Of a stretch of DNA of 64,000 bases, positions 30,388-39,500 are shown piece after piece. The stretch is from assembly GCF_000816085.1 (NCBI RefSeq), contig NZ_CP008747.1, positions 2,232,001 through 2,296,000 of the forward strand, written 5' to 3'. The stretch comes from Staphylococcus hyicus. GTDB lineage: Bacteria; Bacillota; Bacilli; Staphylococcales; Staphylococcaceae. The position numbers and the translations under genes are program-made. Numbering within the stretch: position 1 is the stretch's first letter; the number at the start of each line of letters is the position of its first letter. Below the pieces are notes generated by a model. The model was given only the letters and a program-made list of their open reading frames with translations. It had not been told where the DNA came from and made no database searches.

Positions 30388-32865
30388 TTATGACTTTGCT
30401 TCGTCTTTATCTTCTTGTATTGTGTCATTGACGTGTGTGTCACGTTCTTGAATGTCATATTGGAACGCTTTTCCATCATAATCAACTGTCACATCTTTAC
30501 CATCTAATTCTTTACCTTCTAAAATCAATTCACTTAAGTTATCTTCAACTGTTTTTTGAATCGCACGAATAAGTGGTCGTGCTCCATATTCAGGATCATA
30601 ACCCTCTGTCGCAATTTGATCTTTAGCCGCTTCAGTAACATTAATATTAATATTTTGTTCTGATAGACGTGATGTTAATTTATTCACCATCATTGTAACG
30701 ATTTCTTTCAATTCTTCTTGACTCAATTTGTGGAAGACAATCGTATCATCGACACGGTTTAAAAATTCGGGACGGAACGCATTTTTTAGTTCTTTCATCA
30801 TTGTTTTACGAATAGTTTCGTAATCTTCACCGCCACCTTGACCACCGAATCCAGCAAAACGTTGATCTTGAAGTTCTTGTGCACCAACATTTGATGTCAT
30901 AATGATGACTGTATTTCTAAAATCGACACGACGTCCTTTTGTATCTGTAAGATGTCCATCATCTAAAACTTGTAACAAAATGTTAAAGACATCTGGATGT
31001 GCTTTTTCAATTTCATCAAATAAGATAACTGAATACGGTTTACGACGTACTTTTTCAGTCAGCTGTCCACCATCATCATGCCCAACATATCCTGGAGGTG
31101 CGCCGACCAATCGACTCACCGCGTGTTTTTCCATGAACTCGCTCATATCAACACGAATCATCGCATCTTCTTCACCAAACATTGTTTCAGCTAATGCACG
31201 AGCAAGCTCTGTTTTACCGACACCAGTAGGTCCTAAGAAAATAAAGCTACCGATTGGACGCTTTGGATCCTTGAGACCCGCACGCGCGCGACGCACCGCT
31301 TTAGAAATTGCTGTAACGGCATCCTTTTGTCCAATCACGCGTTCGTGTAATGTGTCTTCGAGGTGGAGTAAACGCTCAGATTCCGTTTCATTTAAGCGTG
31401 TTAACGGTATGCCTGTCCAACCCGCAATTACTTCAGAAATATCTTCTGCACTTAACGTTGTATGCTGTCCGCCTTGGTTATTTTTCCATTCATTTTTCGC
31501 TTCTTCATATTGCGTTTCTAATTTCGTTTGTTTATCACGCAAATTCGCCGCATTTTCAAATTCTTGTGCATGAACCGCTGCATCTTTTTCTTTCTTCACT
31601 TGTTCAATTTGTTGCTCAATTTCTTTCAAGTTTGTAGGTGTTGTATGGTGACGTAAACGTACTTTAGAACTAGCCTCATCGATTAAGTCAATCGCTTTAT
31701 CGGGCAAGAAACGATCTTGTACGTAACGATTACTTAATTTTGCAGCAGCTTCAATCGCCTCATCTGAAATATTAATACGATGATGCGCTTCATAGCGGTC
31801 TCGTAACCCTTTTAAAATTTTAATTGTGTCTTCAACACTTGGTTCGTCAACTTGAACCGGTTGAAAACGACGTTCTAAAGCTGCGTCTTTTTCAATATGT
31901 TTACGATATTCATCTAACGTCGTTGCACCTATACATTGTAATTCACCACGCGCAAGTGCAGGTTTTAAAATGTTAGAGGCATCAATCGCACCTTCTGCCC
32001 CACCAGCACCAATTAATGTGTGCAATTCATCAATAAATAAAATGACATTGCCTGCTTGATGAATTTCTTCCATGACTTTTTTCAACCGCTCTTCAAATTC
32101 GCCACGGTATTTTGTTCCTGCAACTACTGTTCCCATATCTAATGACATGACGCGTTTATCTTTTAACGTTTCAGGCACTTCGTTATTAACAATGGCTTGT
32201 GCAAGTCCTTCTGCAATCGCCGTTTTACCCACACCAGGTTCACCAATAAGTACTGGGTTGTTTTTCGTACGACGACTTAATACTTCGATCACACGCGTAA
32301 TTTCTTTCGTACGTCCTACAACAGGGTCCAACGTGCCATCTTTGGCGATAACTGTTAAATCACGAGCAAGGCCATCTAATGTAGGTGTGTTGTTAGACTT
32401 CGTCGCTTGGGCATTTTTGTTAGACATTTCTGGGTTACCTAATGCTTTCACAACTTGTGCACGTGCTTTCGTTATATTCAAATCTAAATTCGCAAATACA
32501 CGTGCCGCTACCCCTTCATTTTCACGGATTAACCCAAGTAATATATGTTCTGTTCCTACAAAATTGTGTTGTAATTTACGGGCTTCATCCATAGAAAGTT
32601 CAATAACTTTTTTGGCTCTAGGCGTGTAGTGTAACGTTCCCATGTGGTCCTGTCCATGGCCAATCAATTTTTCAACTTCAGCGACTACTTTTTCCTCAGT
32701 AATATCAAAACTTTCTAAAACTTTTGCCGCAATGCCTTCTGGTTCTTTCATTAATCCAAGTAATAAATGCTCTGTCCCAATATTTGAATGGTTCAGTCGA
32801 ATTGCTTCCTCTTGCGCATGTGCTAATACACGTTGCGCACGTTCTGTAAGTCTTCCAAATAACAT
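30388..32865 (-). CDS. clpC: ATP-dependent Clp protease ATPase subunit ClpC
   Basis: ClpC is an AAA+ unfoldase that feeds ClpP and degrades arginine-phosphorylated and MecA-delivered proteins. The 825-residue protein has the N-terminal Clp repeat domain ([12 protein letters not shown] and [13 protein letters not shown]), AAA-1 with GEPGVGKT, a UVR-containing middle domain ([18 protein letters not shown]), AAA-2 with GPTGVGKT, and the C-terminal domain [26 protein letters not shown] precedes the ATG. It is the last gene of the CtsR operon. Confidence 0.97.
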   Translation of the reverse strand: MLFGRLTERAQRVLAHAQEEAIRLNHSNIGTEHLLLGLMKEPEGIAAKVLESFDITEEKVVAEVEKLIGHGQDHMGTLHYTPRAKKVIELSMDEARKLQHNFVGTEHILLGLIRENEGVAARVFANLDLNITKARAQVVKALGNPEMSNKNAQATKSNNTPTLDGLARDLTVIAKDGTLDPVVGRTKEITRVIEVLSRRTKNNPVLIGEPGVGKTAIAEGLAQAIVNNEVPETLKDKRVMSLDMGTVVAGTKYRGEFEERLKKVMEEIHQAGNVILFIDELHTLIGAGGAEGAIDASNILKPALARGELQCIGATTLDEYRKHIEKDAALERRFQPVQVDEPSVEDTIKILKGLRDRYEAHHRINISDEAIEAAAKLSNRYVQDRFLPDKAIDLIDEASSKVRLRHHTTPTNLKEIEQQIEQVKKEKDAAVHAQEFENAANLRDKQTKLETQYEEAKNEWKNNQGGQHTTLSAEDISEVIAGWTGIPLTRLNETESERLLHLEDTLHERVIGQKDAVTAISKAVRRARAGLKDPKRPIGSFIFLGPTGVGKTELARALAETMFGEEDAMIRVDMSEFMEKHAVSRLVGAPPGYVGHDDGGQLTEKVRRKPYSVILFDEIEKAHPDVFNILLQVLDDGHLTDTKGRRVDFRNTVIIMTSNVGAQELQDQRFAGFGGQGGGEDYETIRKTMMKELKNAFRPEFLNRVDDTIVFHKLSQEELKEIVTMMVNKLTSRLSEQNININVTEAAKDQIATEGYDPEYGARPLIRAIQKTVEDNLSELILEGKELDGKDVTVDYDGKAFQYDIQERDTHVNDTIQEDKDEAKS

Positions 32866-32877
32866 AATCGAACCTCC

Positions 32878-33882
32878 TTATATATGTGTTCGTAATATTT
32901 TTGCTCTTTTAGCTTCTATTGATAGCGTTTCATCATTATCGATTAAAAATGGGGATTGGATGGCAATCATTAATTCATCAAATTGAAAATCTTTCATATC
33001 TAATATACCTAAATCCACGCCCAGTTTTATATCACTCAGACGGTAAGATGCTTCTTCAACTGAAATTAACTGACTGTATTTTAAAATGCCTAATGAGCGA
33101 TAAATACGGTCGAGTGTTTCGATTTCTTTATGTGTGTGTAAACGTGTTCTAAATTCTAATTCTTCACTAATAATTTGTTGTACAAGTTCTGTTAAAGCTT
33201 CAATAATCTCTTGTTCACTTTTTCCTAGGGTCAATTGATTGGACACTTGATACACATGACCATACACTTGTGACCCTTCACCATAAATGCCTCGAATAGT
33301 AAATCCAAATCGGTTGATGGACTGTGCAATACGTGACATACGTTTCATTATGGATAATCCTGGTAGATGAAGCATGACGCTTGCTCTCATTCCAGTCCCT
33401 ACATTCGTAGGACATGTTGTTAAATAGCCTAAGTCATCGTCATAGCTAATCGCGGTTGCTGCGTCAAGTTCGTCATCAATAGCAGAGGCTTTGTCATATA
33501 AATCAGTTAGTGACAAATCTTTACCCATCACTTGAATGCGAATATGATCTTCCTCATTCACCATCACGCTGATTGATTCATCTTCATTGAGCAATACCGC
33601 TGATGCCGGTTGTTTCGTTAACTCAGGACTAATCAAATGTTTGGCCACTAACTTGTATTTACTTTGTTGATCTAATTCGTCAAGACGTACAACTTTAAGA
33701 TTGGATAATGCATCTTGCACTTCGTTGATGACGCGATGTCCTTCGTCTTCAGAAGGAAACATGAGCGGATGCACGTAGTTTTCGAGGTTGCGCGCTAAAC
33801 GAATACGAGACGACATGACAACGGGTGAGGTATTCGATTCTTGAAGCCAACCACTCATATGATGTTCAAGATGATTACTCAT
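32878..33882 (-). CDS. mcsB: Protein arginine kinase McsB
   Basis: McsB phosphorylates arginines on CtsR and on proteins destined for ClpCP. The 334-residue protein has the phosphagen-kinase-like catalytic core: [17 protein letters not shown] near 24-40, [11 protein letters not shown], and the nucleotide/catalytic loop [19 protein letters not shown]. Two adjacent ATGs (33885, 33882) can serve; GAGGTG stands 6 or 9 bases upstream, and I use the second. The start overlaps the end of mcsA by 8 bases. Confidence 0.94.
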   Translation of the reverse strand: MSNHLEHHMSGWLQESNTSPVVMSSRIRLARNLENYVHPLMFPSEDEGHRVINEVQDALSNLKVVRLDELDQQSKYKLVAKHLISPELTKQPASAVLLNEDESISVMVNEEDHIRIQVMGKDLSLTDLYDKASAIDDELDAATAISYDDDLGYLTTCPTNVGTGMRASVMLHLPGLSIMKRMSRIAQSINRFGFTIRGIYGEGSQVYGHVYQVSNQLTLGKSEQEIIEALTELVQQIISEELEFRTRLHTHKEIETLDRIYRSLGILKYSQLISVEEASYRLSDIKLGVDLGILDMKDFQFDELMIAIQSPFLIDNDETLSIEAKRAKILRTHI

Positions 33883-34396
33883 CATTGGCCACCTCACTTT
33901 GTTTCGCTTCAAGCGCTTTAATTTCATCGCGAACTACTGCGGCTTGTTCGAACTCTTGCGCATCGACTAATTGTTGTAGCGTGTCACGTTTCGATTCGAT
34001 TTGTTGTTTTAGTGCGCGTTTACGGTGTGAAGATAACGGATATTTTCCTGAATGTGTTGTATGTCCACCTTGTACTCGTCGAACAATATCATAGACATCT
34101 TCTTTAAAAGTAGTATAACAATCATGACATCCAAATTTACCTACATGTGCGATATCTTTGAGCGACATTTGACATGTCGGACATCGTTTTTCCTCACGAT
34201 ATACAAGTTGATCCACGTTAATCCCGTATTTTGCCGCAAGATGTTGTAAAATTTGTTGAACAACAAATGTCCCTTCTACATCTTCGCCTTGGTGCCATTG
34301 ATCATCAGATTGATTATGAATCTCGTCATGTTTCAACATTTCTTTATTGGGTTTACGCTGATTGTTTTGCGTTAACTTCAGTTCATATTGTGTCAT
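33875..34396 (-). CDS. mcsA: McsA, activator of the McsB kinase, lacking the N-terminal zinc finger
   Basis: McsA stimulates McsB and acts as adaptor in CtsR control. The 173-residue protein keeps the second zinc site (Cys72-x2-Cys75, Cys90-x2-Cys93 in [10 protein letters not shown] and KFGCHDCY) and the C-terminal UVR motif ([16 protein letters not shown]). The first 70 residues contain no cysteine: where S. aureus and Bacillus McsA, as I recall them, carry CxxC...CxxC, this one reads [21 protein letters not shown] precedes the ATG, and ctsR ends 11 bases upstream, so no missing exon-like piece can be hidden. Function may be altered. Confidence 0.9.
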   Translation of the reverse strand: MTQYELKLTQNNQRKPNKEMLKHDEIHNQSDDQWHQGEDVEGTFVVQQILQHLAAKYGINVDQLVYREEKRCPTCQMSLKDIAHVGKFGCHDCYTTFKEDVYDIVRRVQGGHTTHSGKYPLSSHRKRALKQQIESKRDTLQQLVDAQEFEQAAVVRDEIKALEAKQSEVANDE

Positions 34397-34407
34397 AGCA
34401 TCACCTT

Positions 34408-34869
34408 CTAGTAATAATTAATAACCGGAAGTAATCGTTTTAAAATATTAGCACGAATGATATCTCTTGATGCAACATCCATCGTCAATGTTTCTCTATC
34501 GACAATTGCAGCAATTAATTTTGCTTCACGTTCTGTAATCAGTTGATTATCTAATAACCCATCTATAATATAGTAGGCTTGTTGTTGAGATATAGACGGA
34601 CCGATTAAGTCCATTAAACGTTTAATATATGAGGCATGATCTTTCGTTTCAATTTTAGTGATTCGAATATAACCTCCACCGCCACGTTTACTTTCAATTT
34701 CATAGCCGTGTTCATTTGTAAAGCGTGTTTTAATAACATAATTCAGCTGAGATGGTACGCAGTCAAATCGTTGTGCGATATTGGCGCGCTGAATTTCCAC
34801 GACATCATCTTTCGTTTCTTCAAATAATTGCTTAATGTATTGCTCTATGATGTCAGACATATTATGCAT
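34408..34869 (-). CDS. ctsR: Transcriptional repressor CtsR
   Basis: CtsR represses the class III heat-shock genes clpC, clpP and others. The 153-residue protein has the winged helix with [20 protein letters not shown] (residues 26-45), the DNA-reading wing [11 protein letters not shown] (60-70), and the C-terminal dimer domain ending [13 protein letters not shown] start at the ATG at 34869, five bases after GAGGTG. Two CtsR boxes flank its own promoter, indicating autorepression; McsB phosphorylation of the wing arginine is known in relatives. Confidence 0.96.
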   Translation of the reverse strand: MHNMSDIIEQYIKQLFEETKDDVVEIQRANIAQRFDCVPSQLNYVIKTRFTNEHGYEIESKRGGGGYIRITKIETKDHASYIKRLMDLIGPSISQQQAYYIIDGLLDNQLITEREAKLIAAIVDRETLTMDVASRDIIRANILKRLLPVINYY

Positions 34870-34881
34870 GGTATCACCTCT

Positions 34882-34898
34882 TTTGACCATCTTTGACT
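34882..34898 (-). promoter_or_regulatory. CtsR operator 1
   Basis: AGTCAAAGATGGTCAAA on the minus strand is a tandem heptad (A/GGTCAAA-NAN-A/GGTCAAA), an exact CtsR box. It lies between the -10 element and the ribosome binding site of ctsR. Confidence 0.9.
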
Positions 34899-34900
34899 AT

Positions 34901-34929
34901 ATTATAAAAGTTGGTTTGACCTTTTTCAA
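34901..34929 (-). promoter_or_regulatory. Promoter of ctsR-mcsA-mcsB-clpC
   Basis: TTGAAA (34924-34929), a 17-base spacer and TATAAT (34901-34906) on the minus strand, bracketed by the two CtsR boxes. Confidence 0.85.
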
Positions 34930-34931
34930 CC
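34915..34931 (-). promoter_or_regulatory. CtsR operator 2 (one degenerate heptad)
   Basis: GGTTGAAAAAGGTCAAA on the minus strand has one perfect heptad and one with two changes, with the correct three-base gap. It overlaps the -35 element. Confidence 0.7.
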
Positions 34932-35033
34932 AATTTGATTATAAGTGACATAAAATTGTTATGTTACTGCTTACATATTTGGTGTATGATAGTCTTAGTA
35001 AATATTTATAAATTAGACAGAGGTGTTTATTTC

Positions 35034-36239
35034 ATGCACATTTTAATTGGGATAGTCGGAATTCTTGTGTTTTTGGGGTTAGCTTGGATTGCAAGTTCTG
35101 ACAAGAAAAATGTTCGTTGGCATTACATTGGTTTAATGTTGGTCATCCAAATGATATTAGCCTTTATTTTATTAAAGACTACCATTGGTATTACCATTGT
35201 GGGAGGCATCGCAAATGGTTTTGCGTACTTGTTGAAACAAGCTGCAGAAGGTGTGAACTTCGTATTCGGTGGTTTGGCTAACGACGGCGCAATGTCATTT
35301 TTCTTAAACGTTTTACTTCCTATCGTATTTATTTCAGCATTAATTGGTATTATGCAATACTTAAAGATTTTACCAGTCATTATTAATGTTTTAGGATTTT
35401 TAATTTCAAAAGTAAATGGTATGGGGCGTCTAGAGTCATACAATGCTGTTGCATCAGCAATTTTAGGTCAATCAGAAGTATTTATTTCACTTAAAAAACA
35501 ACTTCCTTACATTCCGAAACATCGTTTATACACATTAACAGCATCAGCGATGTCAACAGTATCGGCATCGATTATCGGGGCTTATTTCACGATGGTAAAA
35601 CCTGAGTATGTCGTTACAGCAGTCGTTTTAAACTTATTTGGCGGTTTTATTGTAGCCTCAATTGTAAACCCTTACAAAGTAAATGAAAAAGACGACAAAT
35701 TATTAATAGACGAAGAGAAAAAGCAACAATCATTCTTTGAAATGTTGGGAGAATATATTTTAGATGGTTTCAAAGTTGCAGTGATTGTTGGTGCAATGTT
35801 AATCGGTTATATTGCTTTAATCACTTTCTTAAACAGTACAATTGGTGGTATTATCCACTTCGTTTCTGGTGGTACATTAAGTTGGAACTTCCAAACATTA
35901 ATTGGGTTCATCTTCGCACCGCTTGCCTTCTTAACAGGTATTCCATGGAGCGATGCAGTGGATGCTGGATCAATTATGGCAACAAAGTTATTATCAAATG
36001 AATTCGTAGCAATGACAGAACTTGGTAAAGCTAGTGGATTATCAGAACGTGCACTCGGCATCGTTTCTGTATTCTTAGTATCATTCGCTAACTTTAGTTC
36101 TATCGGTATCATTTCAGGTGCCATCAAGTCATTAAATGACGAAAAAGGTGACGTAGTTGCCCGCTTCGGTCTTAAATTGTTATTTGGTGCAACACTTGTT
36201 TCATTTATTTCAGCTACAATTGCAGGATTCTTTATTTAA
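35034..36239 (+). CDS. nupC: Concentrative nucleoside transporter NupC
   Basis: This is a 401-residue CNT-family permease that imports nucleosides with protons or sodium. Many hydrophobic helices are visible, beginning HILIGIVGILVFLGLAW; the family motifs appear as GQSEVFISLK, TASAMSTVSASIIGAY and SFANFSSIGIISGAIK. The ATG at 35034 is preceded by AGAGGTG at 8 bases; an upstream in-frame ATG at 34935 lies in the promoter region. It is divergent from ctsR and stands alone, ended by its own terminator. Confidence 0.95.
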   Translation: MHILIGIVGILVFLGLAWIASSDKKNVRWHYIGLMLVIQMILAFILLKTTIGITIVGGIANGFAYLLKQAAEGVNFVFGGLANDGAMSFFLNVLLPIVFISALIGIMQYLKILPVIINVLGFLISKVNGMGRLESYNAVASAILGQSEVFISLKKQLPYIPKHRLYTLTASAMSTVSASIIGAYFTMVKPEYVVTAVVLNLFGGFIVASIVNPYKVNEKDDKLLIDEEKKQQSFFEMLGEYILDGFKVAVIVGAMLIGYIALITFLNSTIGGIIHFVSGGTLSWNFQTLIGFIFAPLAFLTGIPWSDAVDAGSIMATKLLSNEFVAMTELGKASGLSERALGIVSVFLVSFANFSSIGIISGAIKSLNDEKGDVVARFGLKLLFGATLVSFISATIAGFFI

Positions 36240-36302
36240 ATCTAAATGGTTTAACATCTTTCAATATTTGAGCGGTAGTACGAATAGATGACTTTATAGC
36301 GT

Positions 36303-36351
36303 AAACAGGACTGGTATATTGTATTTTACATTTTGTCAGTCCTGTTTTTCT
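36303..36351 (+). terminator. Terminator of nupC
   Basis: AAACAGGACTG (36303-36313) pairs with CAGTCCTGTTT (36337-36347), followed by TTTC. Confidence 0.85.
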
Positions 36352-36358
36352 TTATATA

Positions 36359-36415
36359 TTAAAAAGCGCAATCATCTCTATGATAAAAATATCATAAAGA
36401 GATGATGCGCCTTTG
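36359..36415 (-). terminator. Terminator of pdxST
   Basis: GCGCAATCATCTCT pairs with AGAGATGATGCGC (one bulge), with ATGATA/TATCAT continuing the stem. On the minus strand GCGCTTTTTAAT follows. It is convergent with the nupC terminator. Confidence 0.88.
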
Positions 36416-36443
36416 CATGTTTATATTTGATAAACCAATGAAT

Positions 36444-37004
36444 TTAAGCTTTTGCAACGATGTCATTAATGAAATAATGCATCATACTATAATCGTCAGT
36501 CAGCTCAGGATGAAAAGACACCCCTAAATACTTTCCTTGACGTACCGCTATGATTTTATTATCGATGACACCAAGCACCTCTACTGAATTTTCAACAGAT
36601 TGAATATGAGGCGCGCGAATAAATACACCTTCCACAGGCTTTTCTATACCTTTAATTGTTAAGTCCGCTTCGAAACTATCTACTTGGCGGCCAAACGAAT
36701 TACGTTCGACGGTAATATCGAGTTTTTGAAGGTACCCTTCTTCCCCTACGATATCTTTCGCAAGGACGATTAGCCCTGCACATGTACCAAACATTGGCAA
36801 ATCCGATTGCTGAAGTGCTTCTTTAAAACCATATAACGTCATTAAACGTCGTAACGTTGTAGATTCGCCACCTGGAATAATTAATCCATCAATCTCATTC
36901 AGTTGTTCTACTTTTTTTACATAAATACCTTCATGACCACTGTCTTCAATATGACGAATATGTTCACGAACTGCACCTTGTAAAGCGAGTACACCAATTT
37001 TCAT
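36444..37004 (-). CDS. pdxT: Pyridoxal 5'-phosphate synthase glutaminase subunit PdxT
   Basis: PdxT releases ammonia from glutamine for PdxS. The 186-residue class I glutaminase has the nucleophile Cys75 in FGTCAGL, the GGESTT oxyanion segment (45-50), and the catalytic His165/Glu167 in FHPE. I use the ATG at 37004 ([10 protein letters not shown]), one base after the pdxS stop codon. The ribosome binding site is weak, which fits coupling to pdxS translation. Confidence 0.96.
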   Translation of the reverse strand: MKIGVLALQGAVREHIRHIEDSGHEGIYVKKVEQLNEIDGLIIPGGESTTLRRLMTLYGFKEALQQSDLPMFGTCAGLIVLAKDIVGEEGYLQKLDITVERNSFGRQVDSFEADLTIKGIEKPVEGVFIRAPHIQSVENSVEVLGVIDNKIIAVRQGKYLGVSFHPELTDDYSMMHYFINDIVAKA

Positions 37005-37005
37005 C

Positions 37006-37893
37006 TTACCAACCACGCTCTTGCATACGTTCTTCTAATGAAAGCGAATTAATATCCAATCCTTTCATCGCTGTACCAAGATCTTTCGCTAACTTACCAA
37101 TTAATTCATAATCCTGGTAATGTGTTGTCGCTTGCACAATCGCTTTAGCAAACGTTTCAGGATCTTCGGATTTGAATATACCAGAACCTACAAAGACACC
37201 ATCGGCCCCTAATTCCATCATTAGTGCCGCATCTTGAGGTGTCGCCACACCACCTGCCGCAAAGTTAACAACTGGGAGGCGTCCTGTTGATTTGATGATT
37301 TTTAAAATATCATATGGCGCACCTAAGTTTTTCGCTTCTGTCATTAACTCATCATCGCTCATTACAGTAATGCGGTTCACTTCTTGATTCACTTGACGCA
37401 TATGCCGAACTGCTTCAACAATGTTTCCTGTACCTGGTTCACCTTTCGTACGTAACATCGCCGCACCTTCACCAATACGGCGTGCCGCTTCACCTAAATT
37501 GCGACATCCACATACGAATGGAACAGTATAATCACTTTTCTTAAGGTGGAATACTTCATCCGCTGGTGTTAATACTTCAGACTCATCGATATAATCTACG
37601 CCCATCGCTTCTAACACACGTGCTTCTGTTATATGACCGATACGACATTTTGCCATGACTGGAATCGATACTGCATTCATCACTTCTTCTACAATTTTTG
37701 GATTACATGCACGTGCAACACCACCTGCTGCTCTAATGTCAGATGGTACACGCTCAAGAGCCATAACTGCAACAGCACCGGCTTCTTCCGCAATTTTAGC
37801 TTGTTCAGCGTTAACCACATCCATGATTACGCCACCTTTTTGCATTTCTGCCATACCGCGTTTAACGCGATCTGAACCTATTTGTTTAGACAT
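37006..37893 (-). CDS. pdxS: Pyridoxal 5'-phosphate synthase subunit PdxS
   Basis: PdxS condenses ribose 5-phosphate, glyceraldehyde 3-phosphate and ammonia to PLP in the DXP-independent route. The 295-residue barrel protein has the catalytic Lys82 in [10 protein letters not shown], the conserved [10 protein letters not shown], and [25 protein letters not shown] precedes the ATG at 37893. It forms a two-gene operon with pdxT, divergent from the MocR regulator. Confidence 0.97.
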   Translation of the reverse strand: MSKQIGSDRVKRGMAEMQKGGVIMDVVNAEQAKIAEEAGAVAVMALERVPSDIRAAGGVARACNPKIVEEVMNAVSIPVMAKCRIGHITEARVLEAMGVDYIDESEVLTPADEVFHLKKSDYTVPFVCGCRNLGEAARRIGEGAAMLRTKGEPGTGNIVEAVRHMRQVNQEVNRITVMSDDELMTEAKNLGAPYDILKIIKSTGRLPVVNFAAGGVATPQDAALMMELGADGVFVGSGIFKSEDPETFAKAIVQATTHYQDYELIGKLAKDLGTAMKGLDINSLSLEERMQERGW

Positions 37894-37923
37894 ATGAATA
37901 GTGCCCCCTTTTCGAATATACAA

Positions 37924-37990
37924 AAGTAGCTTATACTATAAACTGAACCTATAAAAGAGTCAGAAATAAACAAATTAAAGTGGTCAGTTT
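37924..37990. promoter_or_regulatory. Divergent pdxS/pdxR promoter region with inverted repeat
   Basis: On the minus strand CTGACT, a 17-base spacer and TATAGT form a plausible pdxS promoter. AAACTGAACC (37940-37949) and GGTCAGTTT (37982-37990) are inverted copies flanking it, a candidate operator for the divergent MocR protein. No binding data are implied. Confidence 0.5.
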
Positions 37991-38002
37991 GGAGTGATAG
38001 CA

Positions 38003-39418
38003 ATGGAAATGCTGATGTTTCATATCGATAAAGCCCTTGATCAACCCATTTATGTGCAACTCTATGACAATATTAAAGAAAGCATTATCGCAGGCACACT
38101 ACGTGAAGGCGAAAAACTTCCTTCAAAACGACACTTAAGTCAGTATTTGTCAGTGAGTCAAACTACAATCGAACATGCCTATTTACAATTAATAGATGAA
38201 GGGTTTATTGTAAGTAGACCGAAATCTGGATATTATGTGAGTGATATTGAATCTTTACCATTTATCGCAAGGCCTTCACAAGCACAGGTCTCAGTTCAAG
38301 CACCTAATCAGGATGACATGACTCACCAATTTCGCTTTCAATTAGGTGCAATTGATCAAGCACACTTTCCTTTTGATATTTTAAGAAAATTTGCTAAAGA
38401 AGCATTTGAAGATTTACAACACCATCTCGTTGAAACAGGACATAAACAAGGAGATTATGCATTACGTAAAGAAATCAGCCATTATCTTTTTCACAGTCGT
38501 GGTGTACAAGCCACTCCAGAACAAGTGATTGTCGCATCTTCGACCGATCAAATATTATCAATCATAACAGATTTATTATCACCTAAAAGTCATTATCTTT
38601 TAGAAGACCCTTTATACCCTCAAGTCCATCAATTGTTAAAACGCAAACACATTCATTATTCTTTTCTTAATGTACATCATGATGGATTACGTGTTGAAGG
38701 ACATTTTGGCGAAAAAGATGTGGTTTATATTACACCAAGTCATCAATTTCCTACAGGTGTAACAATGACGCTCAAACGACGGATTGCCTTGTTGAAATGG
38801 GCACAAGACAAACCATCCCGTTTTATTATTGAGGATGACTATGACTCAGAGTTTCGTTTCGAAGGTAAACCCATTCCTGCACTACAAAGTTTAGACCAAT
38901 CAGGAAGCGTCATTTATGTCAGTACGTTTTCGAAATCTATCGCACCATCTATTCGTATCGCCTATGCTGTCTTACCTGAGGCACTTCAAAAAAAATATCA
39001 GCAAACACTTAATATTGAAGGCGGGAGTGTACCAAGACATACACAATATATGGTCAGTCAATTTATGGCGTCCCATCATTTCGAACGTCACCTTAACAGA
39101 ATGCGAAAAATATATCGTCAAAAACGAGATAAATTAATCTCAATTTTACGCCAATACCCAGAAGTTATCAGTATTTCCGGAGACATGACAGGTATGCATT
39201 TTGTGATTACAATTAAAAATGGCTGGACTGAAGCCAAATGTATCGATCAGTTTCATCGCCATAGTATTGCATTAAAACCTTTATCCGCCTATTGTTACCA
39301 TTCAAAATCAGCAACACCACAATTTGTATTAGGTTTTGGAGGCATCCCGATGGAAGACGTTGAAGCACATGCTACACAGTTACTGAAGAGTCTAGAAATA
39401 GAAGATACTTCTAATTAA
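38003..39418 (+). CDS. pdxR: MocR/GntR-family PLP-dependent regulator of pdxST
   Basis: This is a 471-residue protein with an N-terminal GntR winged helix (residues about 10-80: VQLYDNIKESIIAGTLREGE, then LSVSQTTIEHAYLQLIDEG) fused to an aminotransferase class I fold. The PLP lysine is Lys311 in STFSKSIAPSIRIAY, and IIEDDYDSEFR is present. PdxR proteins activate pdxST when PLP is low, and its divergent placement next to pdxS supports this. I use the ATG at 38003, 8 bases after GGAG, over a GTG three codons earlier. Confidence 0.9.
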   Translation: MEMLMFHIDKALDQPIYVQLYDNIKESIIAGTLREGEKLPSKRHLSQYLSVSQTTIEHAYLQLIDEGFIVSRPKSGYYVSDIESLPFIARPSQAQVSVQAPNQDDMTHQFRFQLGAIDQAHFPFDILRKFAKEAFEDLQHHLVETGHKQGDYALRKEISHYLFHSRGVQATPEQVIVASSTDQILSIITDLLSPKSHYLLEDPLYPQVHQLLKRKHIHYSFLNVHHDGLRVEGHFGEKDVVYITPSHQFPTGVTMTLKRRIALLKWAQDKPSRFIIEDDYDSEFRFEGKPIPALQSLDQSGSVIYVSTFSKSIAPSIRIAYAVLPEALQKKYQQTLNIEGGSVPRHTQYMVSQFMASHHFERHLNRMRKIYRQKRDKLISILRQYPEVISISGDMTGMHFVITIKNGWTEAKCIDQFHRHSIALKPLSAYCYHSKSATPQFVLGFGGIPMEDVEAHATQLLKSLEIEDTSN

Positions 39419-39475
39419 AAATACAAAAACCGTTCAGCCCCTTGACTGCAGGGGTTAAACGGTTTTTGTATTTTA
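39419..39475. terminator. Bidirectional terminator between pdxR and the FUSC gene
   Basis: AATACAAAAACCGTT pairs with AACGGTTTTTGTATT, with CCCC/GGGG continuing the stem. Both strands give a T-rich 3' side, as suits convergent genes. Confidence 0.9.
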
Positions 39476-39500
39476 TGTAGCCACATAGTTTTAGTCGTTT

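Noticed and set aside
30902..31573. 223-codon plus-strand ORF opposite clpC
   Set aside because: Long antisense frames are common opposite conserved AAA+ genes; composition is Ser/Cys-rich and no family is recognisable.
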